NCBI RefSeq assembly: GCF_017874215.1 | Contig: NZ_JAGGLB010000008.1 | Location: 1 to 64,000, forward strand | Direction: 5' to 3' | Source of the DNA: Paenibacillus eucommiae | GTDB lineage: Bacteria; Bacillota; Bacilli; Paenibacillales; NBRC-103111 | Length of the DNA: 64,000 bases | Shown: in pieces, positions 1 to 7,779 of the stretch | How positions within the stretch are numbered: position 1 is the first letter of the stretch | Layout of the letters: every line of letters begins with the position of its first letter | Program-made: the position numbers and the translations under genes | Notes under the pieces: generated by a model | What the model saw: only the letters and a program-made list of their open reading frames with translations | Database searches by the model: none | Told to the model about the DNA's origin: nothing

Positions 1-2
1 TG

Positions 3-104
3 GAGGAGTTATTTACTGACTTTGATGATGAAATGCTTATGGGATTGTATCAAGGTCTATATAAACTTATGGAAAAAACAGCTCAAGAACAAGGGAGGAA
101 ATAA
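3..104 (+). CDS. C-terminal end of a truncated upstream gene (possibly MarR-type regulator)
   Basis: An open frame enters from the left edge and runs 33 codons to a TAA at 102-104, one base before the IMPDH ATG. The visible peptide is acidic then amphipathic (begins [20 protein letters not shown] and ends EQGRK). It resembles the last helix of MarR-type regulators, but that is a guess from a very short tail. The reading frame ends inside the ribosome site of the next gene, so the two are probably co-transcribed. Confidence 0.4.
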   Translation, partial: EELFTDFDDEMLMGLYQGLYKLMEKTAQEQGRK

Positions 105-105
105 T

Positions 106-1608
106 ATGGCAGTTTATATGAATGAAGTATCACGCACCTTTGGTGAGTATTTACTAATACCAGGTTACTCATCTGTAGAGTGTATACCGGCAAATGTTAG
201 TTTACAAACACCCTTAGTGAAATTTAAAAAAGGAAATAAACCTCCTATGTCTTTGAATATTCCTATGACATCAGCAATTATGCAGTCTGTTTCTGATGAT
301 ACAATGGCAATATCTTTAGCAAAAGAAGGTGGACTTTCTTTTATTTACGGATCACAATCTATTGAAAGTCAGGCACAAATGGTTGCTCGTGTTAAAAGTT
401 ATAGAGCTGGTTTTGTTGTTAGTGATTCTAATATATCTCCTGAAGATACTTTAGACGAACTGTTAATGTTAAAGAAGAAGACTAATCATTCGACTGTAGC
501 AGTAACAATTGATGGAAGTTCTAGAGGTAAATTATTAGGCATTGTAACTAGCAGAGATTATCGAGTTAGTCGGATGACTTTAGACACTAAAGTTAAAGAT
601 TTTATGACACCATTCGAAGACTTAATCTGTGGTAATAAAGATACCACATTAAAAGAAGCGAATAATATTATATGGGAGCACAAATTAAATTGCCTTCCAA
701 TCATTGATGGTGAACAAAGATTGATTTCTATGGTATTTCGAAAAGATTACAATACTAATAAGGAAAATGAGAATGAGTTGATTGATGAATCAAAAAGATA
801 TATGGTTGGTGCAGGTATTAATACTAGAGATTATGCTGAACGAATTCCAGCATTACTTCAAGCTGGAGTAGATGTTCTTTGTATTGACAGTTCCGAAGGA
901 TTTACAGAATGGCAAAAGATTGTTCTTGAATACATCCGGAAGAATTATGGTGATATCGTAAAAATTGGGGCAGGAAATATAGTTGATAAAGAAGGTTTCC
1001 GTTTCCTTGCCGAAGCTGGTGCCGATTTTGTAAAAGTAGGAATTGGCGGCGGTGCAATTTGTATTACACGAGAACAAAAGGGCATAGGAAGAGGTCAAGC
1101 TACCGCATTAATTGAGGTAGCGAAGGCTCGTGATGAATATTTTAATGAGACAGGAATCTATGTACCAATTTGTTCTGATGGAGGTACTGTACACGATTAT
1201 CACATTACATTGGCACTAGCTATGGGAGCAGATTTTCTAATGTTAGGAAGATATTTTGCCCGATTTGATGAAAGCCCCACTAAAAAAGTGAATATAAACG
1301 GTAATTATATGAAGGAGTATTGGGGAGAAGGAAGTACAAGGGCAAAAAATTGGCAGAGATATGATTTAGGCGGTGACGAAAAACTTTCTTTTGAAGAAGG
1401 AGTTGATTCGTTTGTACCATATGCAGGAAGTTTAGAAGATAATGTTGGGCTTTCTTTAAGCAAAGTACGTTCAACAATGTGTAATTGTGGTTACCTGACA
1501 ATTCCTGAACTACAAAAAAACGCTAAGTTAACCTTAGTTTCTTCTACAAGTATTGTTGAGGGTAGTGCACACGATGTTCTACTTAAAGATAGTCGTCAGA
1601 TATTGTAA
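106..1608 (+). CDS. guaB: IMP dehydrogenase, Tritrichomonas-like type with CBS pair
   Basis: Oxidises IMP to XMP with NAD+, the committed step of guanine nucleotide synthesis (cytosolic). The 500-aa product starts at the ATG preceded by AAGGGAGG; a longer frame starting at 22 has no comparable ribosome site. Residues ~1-90 and ~225-480 form the TIM barrel. The CBS pair lies between (~95-215). The catalytic loop reads [20 protein letters not shown], whose Cys is the IMP nucleophile. The flap contains MKEYWGEGS and ARNW-like residues ([11 protein letters not shown]). From memory it is much closer along its whole length to the Tritrichomonas foetus enzyme (start ...[13 protein letters not shown], end ...[14 protein letters not shown]) than to the usual Bacillus GuaB, so it may be a second, acquired copy. 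IMPDH/GMP reductase genes are reported attachment sites for Tn7-like elements, and such an element appears to follow here. Confidence 0.93.
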   Translation: MAVYMNEVSRTFGEYLLIPGYSSVECIPANVSLQTPLVKFKKGNKPPMSLNIPMTSAIMQSVSDDTMAISLAKEGGLSFIYGSQSIESQAQMVARVKSYRAGFVVSDSNISPEDTLDELLMLKKKTNHSTVAVTIDGSSRGKLLGIVTSRDYRVSRMTLDTKVKDFMTPFEDLICGNKDTTLKEANNIIWEHKLNCLPIIDGEQRLISMVFRKDYNTNKENENELIDESKRYMVGAGINTRDYAERIPALLQAGVDVLCIDSSEGFTEWQKIVLEYIRKNYGDIVKIGAGNIVDKEGFRFLAEAGADFVKVGIGGGAICITREQKGIGRGQATALIEVAKARDEYFNETGIYVPICSDGGTVHDYHITLALAMGADFLMLGRYFARFDESPTKKVNINGNYMKEYWGEGSTRAKNWQRYDLGGDEKLSFEEGVDSFVPYAGSLEDNVGLSLSKVRSTMCNCGYLTIPELQKNAKLTLVSSTSIVEGSAHDVLLKDSRQIL

Positions 1609-1683
1609 CAAATAATTGTTAGCGAATCCCTTCACTAGATATATTAGATTTTTTATATAAATGAAATGTAGCTTTAGTATGTT

Positions 1684-1712
1684 AAGGAACTGTGATTACA
1701 GTTCCTTTTTCT
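1684..1712 (+). terminator. Rho-independent terminator of the IMPDH gene
   Basis: A perfect 10-bp stem, AAGGAACTGT (1684-1693) with ACAGTTCCTT (1698-1707), encloses the loop GATT and runs into a T-rich tail. It lies 75 bp after the IMPDH stop codon. Confidence 0.9.
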
Positions 1713-1746
1713 TTGATGAGGAACAGACCAGACTTTCAGATTTTCT

Positions 1747-1944
1747 TGTCTAATGACACAAAAGTGCCTACATTCTGACGGGACTACAAGTACGTAAATC
1801 AGATGACAAGAATATATCTGCCTAAGGATCCGTTAAATCACATTTTTCGTGTTTTATTGTTGAAGATCAGCTTTTTTCGTTATCCTAAGAGGGAATAAGT
1901 ACAAGTTCTTGTCTTTTAACGGTACAAGTTCTTGTCCTCCGACA
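1747..1944. repeat. Tn7-like left end and an oppositely oriented end in 198 bp
   Basis: At 1747, TGTCTAAT is followed by GACACAAAAGTGCC, and a second site TGACAAGAATATATCTGCC lies at 1804. At 1899-1944, two direct copies of GTACAAGTTCTTGTC are spaced 23 bp apart and finish in CTCCGACA. Read in reverse this is TGTCGGAG + GACAAGAACTTGTACC, the same 8-bp-plus-GACA layout as the Tn7 ends. The segment could be a mini-element (MITE-like) or leftover ends of older insertions. No transposase gene lies between the two ends. Confidence 0.55.
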
Positions 1945-1952
1945 TATAAGAA

Positions 1953-2110
1953 TGTCGAGTGACAAGAACATAGTCCGATTAATATCCACCTAAATGGTGG
2001 CTTTTTTAATTTATCGGAACATATTCTTGTCATTCCTCCTTGTCAAGAATATGTTCCGATTGCCGACAAATACCAAGATTATAGACCGATTGCCGACAAA
2101 AGAACAATAG
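1953..2110 (+). repeat. Tn7-like left end with several spaced TnsB-like sites
   Basis: It starts TGTCGAGT then GACAAGAACATAGTCCGATT. Further copies of the motif (G)ACAAGAATATGTTCCGATTGC follow at 2044 and, less well conserved, at 2064 and 2094. One inverted copy is at 2014-2031. CCGATTGCCGACAAA occurs twice, 30 bp apart (2056 and 2086). A small terminator-like stem (CCACC/GGTGG then T6, 1986-2008) lies inside it. Spaced sites at one end and tandem overlapping sites at the other (30.6 kb) mirror the left/right asymmetry of Tn7. Confidence 0.6.
2014..2059. repeat. Inverted-repeat hairpin, copy 1
   Basis: TCGGAACATATTCTTG (2014-2029) pairs with CAAGAATATGTTCCGA (2044-2059), a perfect 16-bp stem around a 14-nt loop. 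Each arm is also a TnsB-like site. A near copy occurs at 4394-4440, so the pair brackets the 2.1-4.4 kb gene group. Confidence 0.8.
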
Positions 2111-2212
2111 TATCTCCAGGGCTCTTTTTTTATCTAAACAGCAACAGCTTTGATTAATTTGAAAATATCAAACGTTGTATTGTTATCAAGAAAATCATTA
2201 TTAATTAGTATA

Positions 2213-2875
2213 CTATTTGATATTAACACCTGCACTTGCATAACCTACAACGGTATTCAAAAGCGTAGTTCCTGCAGCTGTTGCTGAAAATACCATTAAT
2301 AAACGATCTCCTTCGGATACAGAAATATCCAACCCAGAATTTGTCCCCCTGCTGCTGGCGCCAATTGCAATTGGGCCCGGGATAGGTGGAGATAATGTTA
2401 CACTAGCACCTGGAATTGGACTAAAGATGTTGGTTGTGGTTTCAGTGAATAATTGAGCTGTGATGGTTATAGTGGTTGTTACAATAGCCAGTGCCACTGT
2501 TGCGCTAAAAAATCCAGAAATAGAAGTTATCGTTCCATCACGGGGTACTGAAAATGCCATATTAAGAAGCGTGCCACCAGCACCTGTAAGATCTATCACT
2601 CCACCTGCAAGAGCAATATTAGTAGCTGAATTTCCAAATCCTATGAGACCCGTAGTTCCAACTAACCCAGTCGCTAGGGTAGTCAATGTAACTGGAAGTC
2701 CAGATGCATAAGGAATTATCGCACCAGGACCCGCATCGCCTTCTCTACCTCTTCTGCCCCGGGAACCTCTTGGGCCCTGAGGTCCTCTAAGCCCACGAAG
2801 ACCTTGTGGAGCTTTCACACAAACTTTTGGTGAAGGACAAGTCACCTTCACTACTTTCTTCTTTGGACAACTCAT
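2213..2875 (-). CDS. Collagen-like exosporium surface protein (BclA/BclB-type)
   Basis: A probable spore-surface filament protein of 220 aa. The N-terminal ~25 residues are Lys/Cys/Pro rich (MSCPKKKVVKVTCPSPK). A short collagen-like Gly-X-Y stretch follows at ~25-52 (GLRGLRGPQGPRGSRGRRG). The remaining ~165 residues are a hydrophobic, Thr/Ala/Gly-rich beta domain like the C-terminal domain of exosporium glycoproteins of the BclB group. The collagen stretch is much shorter than in Bacillus BclA. The start ATG has GGAGGTG upstream. There is no signal peptide, as expected for a protein assembled on the spore from the mother cell. It shares its strand with three small genes to the right, one of which (DUF3231) is also typical of spore formers. 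Confidence 0.8.
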   Translation of the reverse strand: MSCPKKKVVKVTCPSPKVCVKAPQGLRGLRGPQGPRGSRGRRGREGDAGPGAIIPYASGLPVTLTTLATGLVGTTGLIGFGNSATNIALAGGVIDLTGAGGTLLNMAFSVPRDGTITSISGFFSATVALAIVTTTITITAQLFTETTTNIFSPIPGASVTLSPPIPGPIAIGASSRGTNSGLDISVSEGDRLLMVFSATAAGTTLLNTVVGYASAGVNIK

Positions 2876-3065
2876 AAATGAACACCTCCGATTTAGTATG
2901 CTCTATCTTATGAATTGTCTCTTATTATAGATTGGACTTGCATCCCATTTTCAATAGACTACAAACCATTTTATGGAAATTAGTTTTGAATGGTTTTTTG
3001 AAGTAGTGACGGCGATCTAATAGGCCCCTTTGTAGAATTTTGATAACGGGATGATGAAACCAAAA

Positions 3066-3107
3066 CAGCACATGGAACCTTTACATGCTTAGGTCCATGT
3101 GCTGCTT
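3066..3107 (-). terminator. Terminator of the WGxxGxxG-protein transcript
   Basis: Read on the minus strand, AGCACATGGACC pairs with GGTTCCATGTGCT around a 12-nt loop, followed by TTTTGG. It lies 20-60 bp after the stop of the gene ending at 3128. Nothing else of note was seen in the stretch between it and the collagen-like gene. Confidence 0.7.
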
Positions 3108-3127
3108 TATGTGGTGATACAGTTGTT

Positions 3128-3421
3128 TTAAGTTCTTTCCTTATTTCGGCTTCGCAGTCCAGCCAATCCAATTAGTCCCAGAAGTCCAAGCCAACCCCAA
3201 TCATTTCCATCATTATCAGTTGCGTTAGCCCTGTAATTATTATTAGTATTGTTACTACCTGCAGCTGTTGCCCCATTTATGTTCGTTGAGCTGACGCTTT
3301 GCACTCCTGAATATGAAGTCGGGTGTTCCATATCCATTTTTTGATTTTGATGCGCAAAAGCCGGTACCGAAAGGATAACAGCCAAGATGATTGTTACAAA
3401 AAGTGAAATAGTTTTTTTCAT
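3128..3421 (-). CDS. Small secreted WGxxGxxG-motif protein
   Basis: The 97-aa product has a clear signal peptide (MKKTISLFVTIILAVILSVP-AFA, cleavage ~23). A polar Asn/Ser/Thr-rich linker follows, then a C-terminal DWGWLGLLGLIGLAGLRSR block. This is the WGxxGxxG-CTERM arrangement, a sorting-like tail ending in Arg residues found in small Bacillales exported proteins of unknown function. The ATG is preceded by AATGGAGG. It sits between the DUF3231 gene and the collagen-like gene on the same strand, with a terminator immediately after it. Confidence 0.75.
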   Translation of the reverse strand: MKKTISLFVTIILAVILSVPAFAHQNQKMDMEHPTSYSGVQSVSSTNINGATAAGSNNTNNNYRANATDNDGNDWGWLGLLGLIGLAGLRSRNKERT

Positions 3422-3445
3422 TTAATGGCCTCCATTTTTATTATG

Positions 3446-3964
3446 TTAAGCTTTCACTAATTCCGGTGTTTTGATTTGAAGAGGGGGCGGGATAAGCCAG
3501 CCTTTTTCCTTATTCATTCTTAATAAACGGAGGCCCATTGCGGTTTTTGCTACATGATATTTTGCAAAGAGGGCACCGATATCTTCACGCACGGAAGAAC
3601 CCATCACTTGGCTGCAAGTCACAAGTCCGATTGAATTATCCGCGGATATGGCCGCCGCGATCTCCGGATCACTGAATCTAGCTCCAACAGGAATGTCTTC
3701 TAATTTTGCTTTCGGCTTATCGGGGAGCGCTGGTGCTGGAATAACACCATTATCTTTAAGCAGTGTGTCGCACTCTTTCTCTTCTTGTTTCGCCTCTTTG
3801 ATCATGTCTTCAACCAAATTCTTTAAATCCTTATCACCGGCATGGTTGAGATAAGACTGATAACAAGAAACAGCACTTTTCACTGCCACCGAATAACTCC
3901 ACACATTAAATATTTCGCCATAATGCATAGGCTCGTCCTTTGGATTACCACTAAGTATTCCCAC
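3446..3964 (-). CDS. DUF3231 family protein
   Basis: The 172-aa soluble protein begins MGILSGNPKDEPMHYGEIF, the conserved opening of DUF3231 proteins. These are four-helix-bundle-like proteins common in Bacillus and Paenibacillus and often near spore-coat genes. Members usually carry one or two copies of a ~160-residue unit; this is a single-unit form. A long helix rich in Lys/Glu (LKNLVEDMIKEAKQEEKE) and a second helical part (LFAKYHVAKTAMGLRLLRMN) are visible. The start has AAAGGAGG upstream. The gap to the downstream gene is 24 bp, so the two may be co-transcribed. Function is not established. Confidence 0.8.
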   Translation of the reverse strand: MGILSGNPKDEPMHYGEIFNVWSYSVAVKSAVSCYQSYLNHAGDKDLKNLVEDMIKEAKQEEKECDTLLKDNGVIPAPALPDKPKAKLEDIPVGARFSDPEIAAAISADNSIGLVTCSQVMGSSVREDIGALFAKYHVAKTAMGLRLLRMNKEKGWLIPPPLQIKTPELVKA

Positions 3965-4061
3965 TAAATGTTTTCCTCCTTTAAAATATATTCAATTGAT
4001 AAGATCCCCACTTTGCGCTAAGTATTCGATCTAGAAAGTATTTTTTTAATTAAAACTAAAA

Positions 4062-4087
4062 GAGCCCTCACCTGGGCCGTGAGGGCC
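4062..4087 (-). terminator. Terminator of the 53-aa ORF
   Basis: On the minus strand GCCCTCAC pairs with GTGAGGGC around a 7-nt loop, followed by TCTTTTAGTTTT. It is 20 bp beyond the stop at 4107. Confidence 0.8.
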
Positions 4088-4106
4088 ACTTTATATTTTA
4101 AAATCA

Positions 4107-4268
4107 TTAAGCAGTCTCGATTGCTTCAATGGCGTCTGCAATAGTTTCGAACCTCTGGTCCTTGAATCGTTTCTTATTGATTCGGTACCCAACGCAGTCA
4201 TCATCAATATCCGGACCATCACGTACTTGAATATCAACACCGAGATGCGTGTGTACGGTTACCCACAT
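4107..4268 (-). CDS. Small conserved-looking hypothetical protein (53 aa)
   Basis: The frame is open from 4304, but the likely start is the ATG at 4268, where GAGGGGGA lies 8 bases upstream. The product starts MWVTVHTHLGVDIQVRDGPD and ends in a helix ADAIEAIETA. It is acidic and soluble, with no signal peptide or known motif I can name. A good terminator follows, which supports a real gene. Function unknown. Confidence 0.6.
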   Translation of the reverse strand: MWVTVHTHLGVDIQVRDGPDIDDDCVGYRINKKRFKDQRFETIADAIEAIETA

Positions 4269-4393
4269 CAAGATATCCCCCTCAGCCCCATAAGGGGCAA
4301 GCACAGTTTTGTATATATTTTATTCGGTCAATCCTAAAGTGTTATTAACGTAATAACGCTTGCTGGAAGCCTGATTCCCTTGCATTTAAATTT

Positions 4394-4440
4394 ATCGGAT
4401 CATATTCTTGTCAATTCTCCATGTCAAGAATATGGTCCGA
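4394..4440. repeat. Inverted-repeat hairpin, copy 2
   Basis: TCGGATCATATTCTTG (4394-4409) pairs with CAAGAATATGGTCCGA (4425-4440), followed by TTGCC as in copy 1. Relative to copy 1 the sixth stem position changed on both arms (A:T became T:G), so pairing is kept while sequence changed. Confidence 0.8.
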
Positions 4441-4500
4441 TTGCCAAATGAGATTAAGAATGTATACCTGATTCCCGAAGTATGGTTATAGCGCCATTAA

Positions 4501-4522
4501 GCTAACGGGCAGGATAGTTTGG
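4501..4522 (+). repeat. Array direct repeat, single copy (left edge)
   Basis: GCTAACGGGCAGGATAGTTT, identical to the right-hand direct repeat of complete units, but with no hairpin or left-hand repeat before it. It marks the first boundary of the array. Confidence 0.85.
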
Positions 4523-4591
4523 TTATAATGGTTTTTCCCATAACATTTCGTAAGGGGTGTGTTAGTCTGATTTAGAGGTGGGAGATATATC

Positions 4592-5062
4592 ATGGAAGTT
4601 AAACTTATGCCTGTTAAAGTTGAACAAAAAGAAATCCTCTACAACCTATATCAATATTATCGTTATGATTTTAGTCAGTATACCGAGGAAGATTTGGGCT
4701 TAGATGGACGTTTTGATATAGACTTGGAACACTATTGGGAAGACCCTAGATGGAACCCTTATTTGATATGTAATAAGGAACAAATCATTGGGTTTTTAAT
4801 TATACTTTTTGAGAATTACGATACGGATCCCGATCCAACACATGTCATATATGATTTTCTAGTCCTCAATAAATATAGGAGAAGGGGTTTAGGGAGACTA
4901 GCGGCTGTTCAGGCGTTTAATTTATACCAAGGGAATTGGAAAGTGGTCCAGATGAAAATAAATGAGCCAGCAAAACATTTTTGGCGGGATGTAGTGTCGT
5001 TGCTCTGTCAAAAAAGAACTGTGTATAACTTTAAGAGAAGTTGTCCCAGGTGGAGGGCTTAG
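4592..5062 (+). CDS. GNAT family N-acetyltransferase (first cassette)
   Basis: A 156-aa acetyl-CoA-dependent acyltransferase of unknown substrate. The central part has the GNAT core: a strand, then YDFLVLNKYRRRGLGRLAA, which holds the acetyl-CoA pyrophosphate loop RRRGLGR (the Q/RxxGxG/A pattern). The ATG is preceded by GGTGGGAG at good spacing. The last ~30 residues (after AKHFWRDVVS) are Cys/Arg rich and unlike a normal GNAT C-terminus. A neighbouring frame continues with a more natural tail ending at 5082, so a single-base frameshift near the 3' end is possible. It follows the single repeat at 4501. Confidence 0.8.
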   Translation: MEVKLMPVKVEQKEILYNLYQYYRYDFSQYTEEDLGLDGRFDIDLEHYWEDPRWNPYLICNKEQIIGFLIILFENYDTDPDPTHVIYDFLVLNKYRRRGLGRLAAVQAFNLYQGNWKVVQMKINEPAKHFWRDVVSLLCQKRTVYNFKRSCPRWRA

Positions 5063-5136
5063 CGCACTACACTAGCGGATCTAGTCCAAAGTTGAAGGAA
5101 AAGAGAAAACCTTAATGCCTGCCATCAAGGCTTTCA

Positions 5137-5958
5137 ATGAACCTCATACGCAGGATTACTCACTTATCTGTGGAATTGTTTTACATTGTTTCGAAAACCA
5201 ATGGGGTGGTGGTTACTATTATCGATGATGTTTTTAATCAGGTTGAGTACCAAGTCAGGTTTGAATGGGGAGCTGAAGGAGTTCGGCGATTGGCACCATT
5301 ATCACAAGTTATAGTCATCATAGATGTACTATCATTTACAACTTGTGTAGAGGTAGCGGTCTCCAGAGAATCTTTAGTGTTTCCATATATTTATAAGGAT
5401 GAATCAGCAGTAGCTTTTGCTGAATCGGTCACAGCAACGCTAGCAGGTAAGCGCGGTCAAACACCCTCTTTATCTCCAAACACTTTGTTTTCTTTGACAC
5501 CACAAACTCGGATTGTATTACCTTCACCGAACGGTTCAACGTGTACAGTTATAGCAAAAGAGTCAAATGCAACCACAATTGCTGGCTGTCTACGCAATGC
5601 ATTCGCTGTTTCAGAATATATAAACGAGCATTTTCCTGGTGAAGTAGTAAGTGTAATTGCCTGTGGTGAACAATGGAAAGGTGGTATGTTACGTCCTGCC
5701 ATTGAAGACTTAATAGCAGCTGGGGCAATACTAAGTCGTTTTAATCAGTCGTGTCTCTCACCAGAAGCTAAGTTAGCTGTTAGTGCCTTTAAACACGCAG
5801 AGGGCGATATACAAAATATTTTAAAAGAATGTTCATCTGGTCGTGAGTTAATAGAAAAAGGATTTCCTGAAGATGTTGTTATTGCAAGTGAACTTAACAT
5901 TAGTCAGATTGTTCCTGTATTTCATGAAGGTGCTTATATGCAACCGGGGGCAAGATAA
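5137..5958 (+). CDS. ComB-like 2-phosphosulfolactate phosphatase family protein
   Basis: The product is 273 aa from the first ATG. The family hydrolyses 2-phosphosulfolactate (CoM route), but bacterial homologues outside that pathway have unknown substrates. Recognisable stretches are FEWGAEGVRRLA, VIVIIDVLSFTTCVEVAV (ComB-type DVLxxTT metal-binding region), LPSPNGSTCTVIA and VIACGEQWKGGMLRPAIED (the late GE..G...L.ED block). The first ~24 residues look unlike family members. The true start may be an in-frame GTG near 5209 giving VVTIIDDVFNQVEYQVRFEW, though no ideal ribosome site is seen there. It shares an interval with the GNAT gene, without a repeat between them. Confidence 0.75.
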   Translation: MNLIRRITHLSVELFYIVSKTNGVVVTIIDDVFNQVEYQVRFEWGAEGVRRLAPLSQVIVIIDVLSFTTCVEVAVSRESLVFPYIYKDESAVAFAESVTATLAGKRGQTPSLSPNTLFSLTPQTRIVLPSPNGSTCTVIAKESNATTIAGCLRNAFAVSEYINEHFPGEVVSVIACGEQWKGGMLRPAIEDLIAAGAILSRFNQSCLSPEAKLAVSAFKHAEGDIQNILKECSSGRELIEKGFPEDVVIASELNISQIVPVFHEGAYMQPGAR

Positions 5959-6175
5959 CTCCGATCTGCGAATCACCATCGCACAGCAAACGACTCGGCG
6001 CAATCTCTCGCTTTATTGGCGCCATCAATGCGCCTTACCGTTTCTGCACGAGTGCTGCTTCGGTACTGGCGCATGAAAAATCAATATACCGCTGGAAAGT
6101 ATTCTGAAGTATTTCGAGAAGATCTAAACAAATATGTACAATCGTTCAGTAATAGGACTTCTTCTATTCGTTGAA
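5959..6175 (+). other. Gene remnant or unassigned stretch between cassettes
   Basis: The base composition changes abruptly to higher GC just after the ComB-like stop. One frame reads without stops to 6174 (…SAQSLALLAPSMRL… then KYSEVFREDLNKYVQSFSNR), but it has no start or ribosome site. I read it as the tail of a decayed gene and cannot identify the family. Confidence 0.4.
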
Positions 6176-6260
6176 GTAACGAGGAACGTTAGTTCAACAA
6201 GTCAGCGGCAGTCTATAACTTTATTTTCTCGTTCATGGCTGCCGCCGTTTGAACTATTGG
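6176..6260 (+). repeat. Divergent array unit (singleton palindrome)
   Basis: It contains AACGTTAGTTCAAC, close to the left direct repeat, then a palindrome with AGTTCAA (6191) pairing TTGAACT (6249) and GCGGCAG (6205) pairing CTGCCGC (6239). Only the outer motif resembles the other units. The long A/T loop lies between the arms. Confidence 0.55.
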
Positions 6261-6327
6261 GAATCAGTCTAAAACTTATTTCTCAATACCTGAAGTTTTT
6301 CAAACTCTAAAACCGCGTCAAATTTGA

Positions 6328-6410
6328 GCTAACGGGTAACGTTAGTTGAACGAAACAAGGAGCAGTTTGCCGCGGCAGCTTCTCCTTGTTTTTATTAAGC
6401 TAAAGGGCAG
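6328..6410 (+). repeat. Array unit, CAAGGAGCA class
   Basis: Left repeat GCTAACGGGTAACGTTAGTT (6328). Palindrome CAAGGAGCA...TTCTCCTTG with a TGCCGCGGCA core and T tail. Right repeat GCTAAAGGGCAG (6399-6410). The stem can also act as a transcription terminator for the gene before it. Confidence 0.85.
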
Positions 6411-6570
6411 TTTAGTGTAATACTCTAGGGTCTATGTGAGATTACATGGCTATTATTTTGCAACTTAGGGTTGCAATGGATACACCATTCCATTCAACTT
6501 ACACTCGATTTAGGTTCTATTTCTTTTGTGATACTATTGGTGTGTACTTAACGTTGGAGGTGAAATCCCA

Positions 6571-7137
6571 TTGCTCGATAATAAAAAAATTGGAAAAAAC
6601 ATATTGGATTTACGGAAAAGATTAGAGTTGACGCAGGTGGAGCTTTCCACATTATTGGGGGTCAGTCATCAAGCTGTTTCTAAGTGGGAACAAGGGGAAT
6701 GTTTGCCGGATATTGAAGTGTTACTAAGGTTGGGACAGATTTTCAATAAATCCGTTGAAGAGCTTCTTCTGAGTGAGAGAATTACAGATGATGACTTTCT
6801 TGGTGAAGAAGTTGAACATTCTATTGAATCTTCGGGCCAACCAAGTGTATGGATTAAAGATCTGGAGGAAATTGGAAATCAAATTTCCCTTCCTAGTTTC
6901 AATACATGGTTGAGAAATACGAATGCAGAGTATGTAGATGGAGTGTTCCTTATCTATAGCCCGAACAACTTCACATCAGAATGGTTATACCATCGATATT
7001 CCTCACTCATAATAAAAACACTTGAGGGATTAACTGGTGCGACTGATTTCAAGATAGAATTCCGATCTATGGATGCAAACAATAGAGGGGATGGTATGAT
7101 ACCAAGTCGAACTACATTAAACTTAGAATCGATGTGA
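6571..7137 (+). CDS. XRE-type HTH fused to a DnaA N-terminal-like domain
   Basis: The 188-aa product starts at TTG, preceded by GGAGGTGA at good spacing. Residues ~5-62 are a Cro/CI-type helix-turn-helix (LELTQVELSTLLGVSHQAVS then KWEQGECLPDIEVL), so it probably binds DNA. Residues ~92-155 (WIKDLEEIGNQISLPSFNTW through the NNFTSEWLYHRY part) match the DnaA domain I pattern, in which this domain mediates DnaA self-association and DnaB or DiaA contact. There is no AAA+ or domain IV part. The combination suggests a regulator that could contact DnaA or the primosome, which is inference only. It is a cassette bounded by repeats at 6328 and 7145. Confidence 0.8.
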   Translation: MLDNKKIGKNILDLRKRLELTQVELSTLLGVSHQAVSKWEQGECLPDIEVLLRLGQIFNKSVEELLLSERITDDDFLGEEVEHSIESSGQPSVWIKDLEEIGNQISLPSFNTWLRNTNAEYVDGVFLIYSPNNFTSEWLYHRYSSLIIKTLEGLTGATDFKIEFRSMDANNRGDGMIPSRTTLNLESM

Positions 7138-7144
7138 GTTATAA

Positions 7145-7156
7145 GCTAACGGGCAG
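7145..7156 (+). repeat. Array direct repeat, single copy
   Basis: GCTAACGGGCAG starts 7 bp after the preceding stop codon, with no palindrome and no second repeat. It fits a scar left by recombination between the two repeats of a full unit. Confidence 0.8.
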
Positions 7157-7243
7157 ATTTGCGTAATCAACTCTTATGGTATTTTGGTGTGACATGAGTG
7201 TACAATTAGATCATAAAGAGCGTTTCCATGTGGAGGTTATGTC

Positions 7244-7741
7244 TTGAAAGAAATTCTCGATATAATAGAGAAAAATTTTATAGATGAAATTTATTTAACT
7301 GGTTTCGTAGATACAGATGATATTGGAGTCACTGAATTTACGGCTCTAATGAGTTACTTATTTTTCGAATTTGATGGTCAACTTATAAAGATAGAGTCAG
7401 TTGATCAATATTCGAAATTATCAATTTCTAAAACAGTGTCAGTCCAATTAGAAATTGATCTGGAAGATGTTATCCCAGCAAAATCAAGAATCAGTAATAT
7501 CATATTTAATAATCCATTAATAGATAATAAAGTCGCTGAAATCGAGTTTTTTAACTTGCAAGTAGATAATAATAGCGAAATAACATGTGATGCATTGAAA
7601 ATAATTCTTCTAAATAAACAAGAAATATTCTTGGACCCATCATTTCTGGGAATCAATATTGGACCATCAGAAGTAGAAAAATTATGGAGAGATAATCAAG
7701 GAGTAGACTATGTAGTTACTCCAACTCGAATTAAACTTTAA
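7244..7741 (+). CDS. Hypothetical cassette protein (165 aa)
   Basis: Starts at TTG with GGAGGTTATGTC upstream. It is an acidic, soluble product with alternating beta-type stretches (LSISKTVSVQLEIDLEDVIP) and no signal peptide or membrane segment. I recognise no family. It could be an immunity-like or regulatory protein, but nothing in the sequence shows this. It is bounded by the single repeat at 7145 and a full unit at 7780, and has the same AT-rich composition as other cassette genes. Confidence 0.7.
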   Translation: MKEILDIIEKNFIDEIYLTGFVDTDDIGVTEFTALMSYLFFEFDGQLIKIESVDQYSKLSISKTVSVQLEIDLEDVIPAKSRISNIIFNNPLIDNKVAEIEFFNLQVDNNSEITCDALKIILLNKQEIFLDPSFLGINIGPSEVEKLWRDNQGVDYVVTPTRIKL

Positions 7742-7779
7742 CAGTCTGGAACTAGCCATTTATTACAATGATTGGTTAA

